Assembly (NCBI GenBank): GCA_003450125.1
Contig: DMFR01000355.1
Location: 1-6,771 of the forward strand
DNA from: Prolixibacteraceae bacterium
Lineage (GTDB): Bacteria; Bacteroidota; Bacteroidia; Bacteroidales; Prolixibacteraceae
Direction: 5' to 3'
Length of the DNA: 6,771 nt
This document shows positions 6,709 through 6,771 of the stretch, piece after piece. Within the stretch, counting starts at the first letter, position 1. Each line of letters starts with the position of its first letter. The notes under the pieces were generated by a model, which was given only the letters and a program-made list of their open reading frames with translations, did no database searches and was not told where the DNA came from. Both the position numbers and the translations under genes were made by a program.

Positions 6709-6771
6709 ATTAGAACCCGTCAGATCCTTCCATCATTCCCTGGCAAATACTGGATCAAGTGCAAAAGACGG

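Noticed and set aside
6733..6771. Possible C-terminal end of a minus-strand gene (ending ALDPVFARE then TGA)
   Set aside because: Only 12 codons are in the window and a second frame is also open, so it cannot be supported.

Overview
The window looks like chromosomal DNA of a member of the Bacteroidota. The base composition is AT-rich with long AT-rich gaps. Ribosome binding sites are weak or absent. Two genes encode predicted lipoproteins. The tRNA promoter fits the phylum's unusual consensus (TTTG, 19-nt spacer, TATCTTTG). The genus cannot be fixed from the sequence alone.

Layout, left to right. (1) Positions 1-1056, minus strand: a secreted LysM-like/Amidase_3 N-acetylmuramoyl-L-alanine amidase. 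It runs off the left edge and carries an in-frame TAA at codon 40, in an otherwise intact reading frame. (2) Positions 1186-4463, plus strand: a tight three-gene unit. A lipoprotein equal to the C-terminal domain of 5'-nucleotidase overlaps by 11 bp a Tat-exported protein equal to the N-terminal metallophosphatase domain. Apolipoprotein N-acyltransferase (lnt) follows 13 bp later. A long hairpin after lnt is the likely terminator. (3) Positions 4464-4959: a convergent gap with two inverted repeats and no credible gene. (4) Positions 4960-5448, minus strand: a small predicted lipoprotein of unknown function. (5) Positions 5449-6324: nearly 0.9 kb with no credible gene. (6) Positions 6325-6708: a complete tRNA transcription unit of promoter, tRNA-Ser(GCT), tRNA-Pro(TGG) and a strong intrinsic terminator.

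How the genes fit together: most of the coding content concerns the cell envelope. The two half-nucleotidases together would rebuild one UshA-like enzyme that hydrolyses nucleotides outside the cytoplasm, one half lipid-anchored and the other exported by Tat. Lnt completes lipoprotein acylation and could act on the lipoprotein half encoded two genes upstream, among others. The amidase would act on peptidoglycan.

I do not see a clear undescribed system. The points most worth checking are the in-frame stop in the amidase, the reversed-order split 5'-nucleotidase, and the structured gap after lnt.
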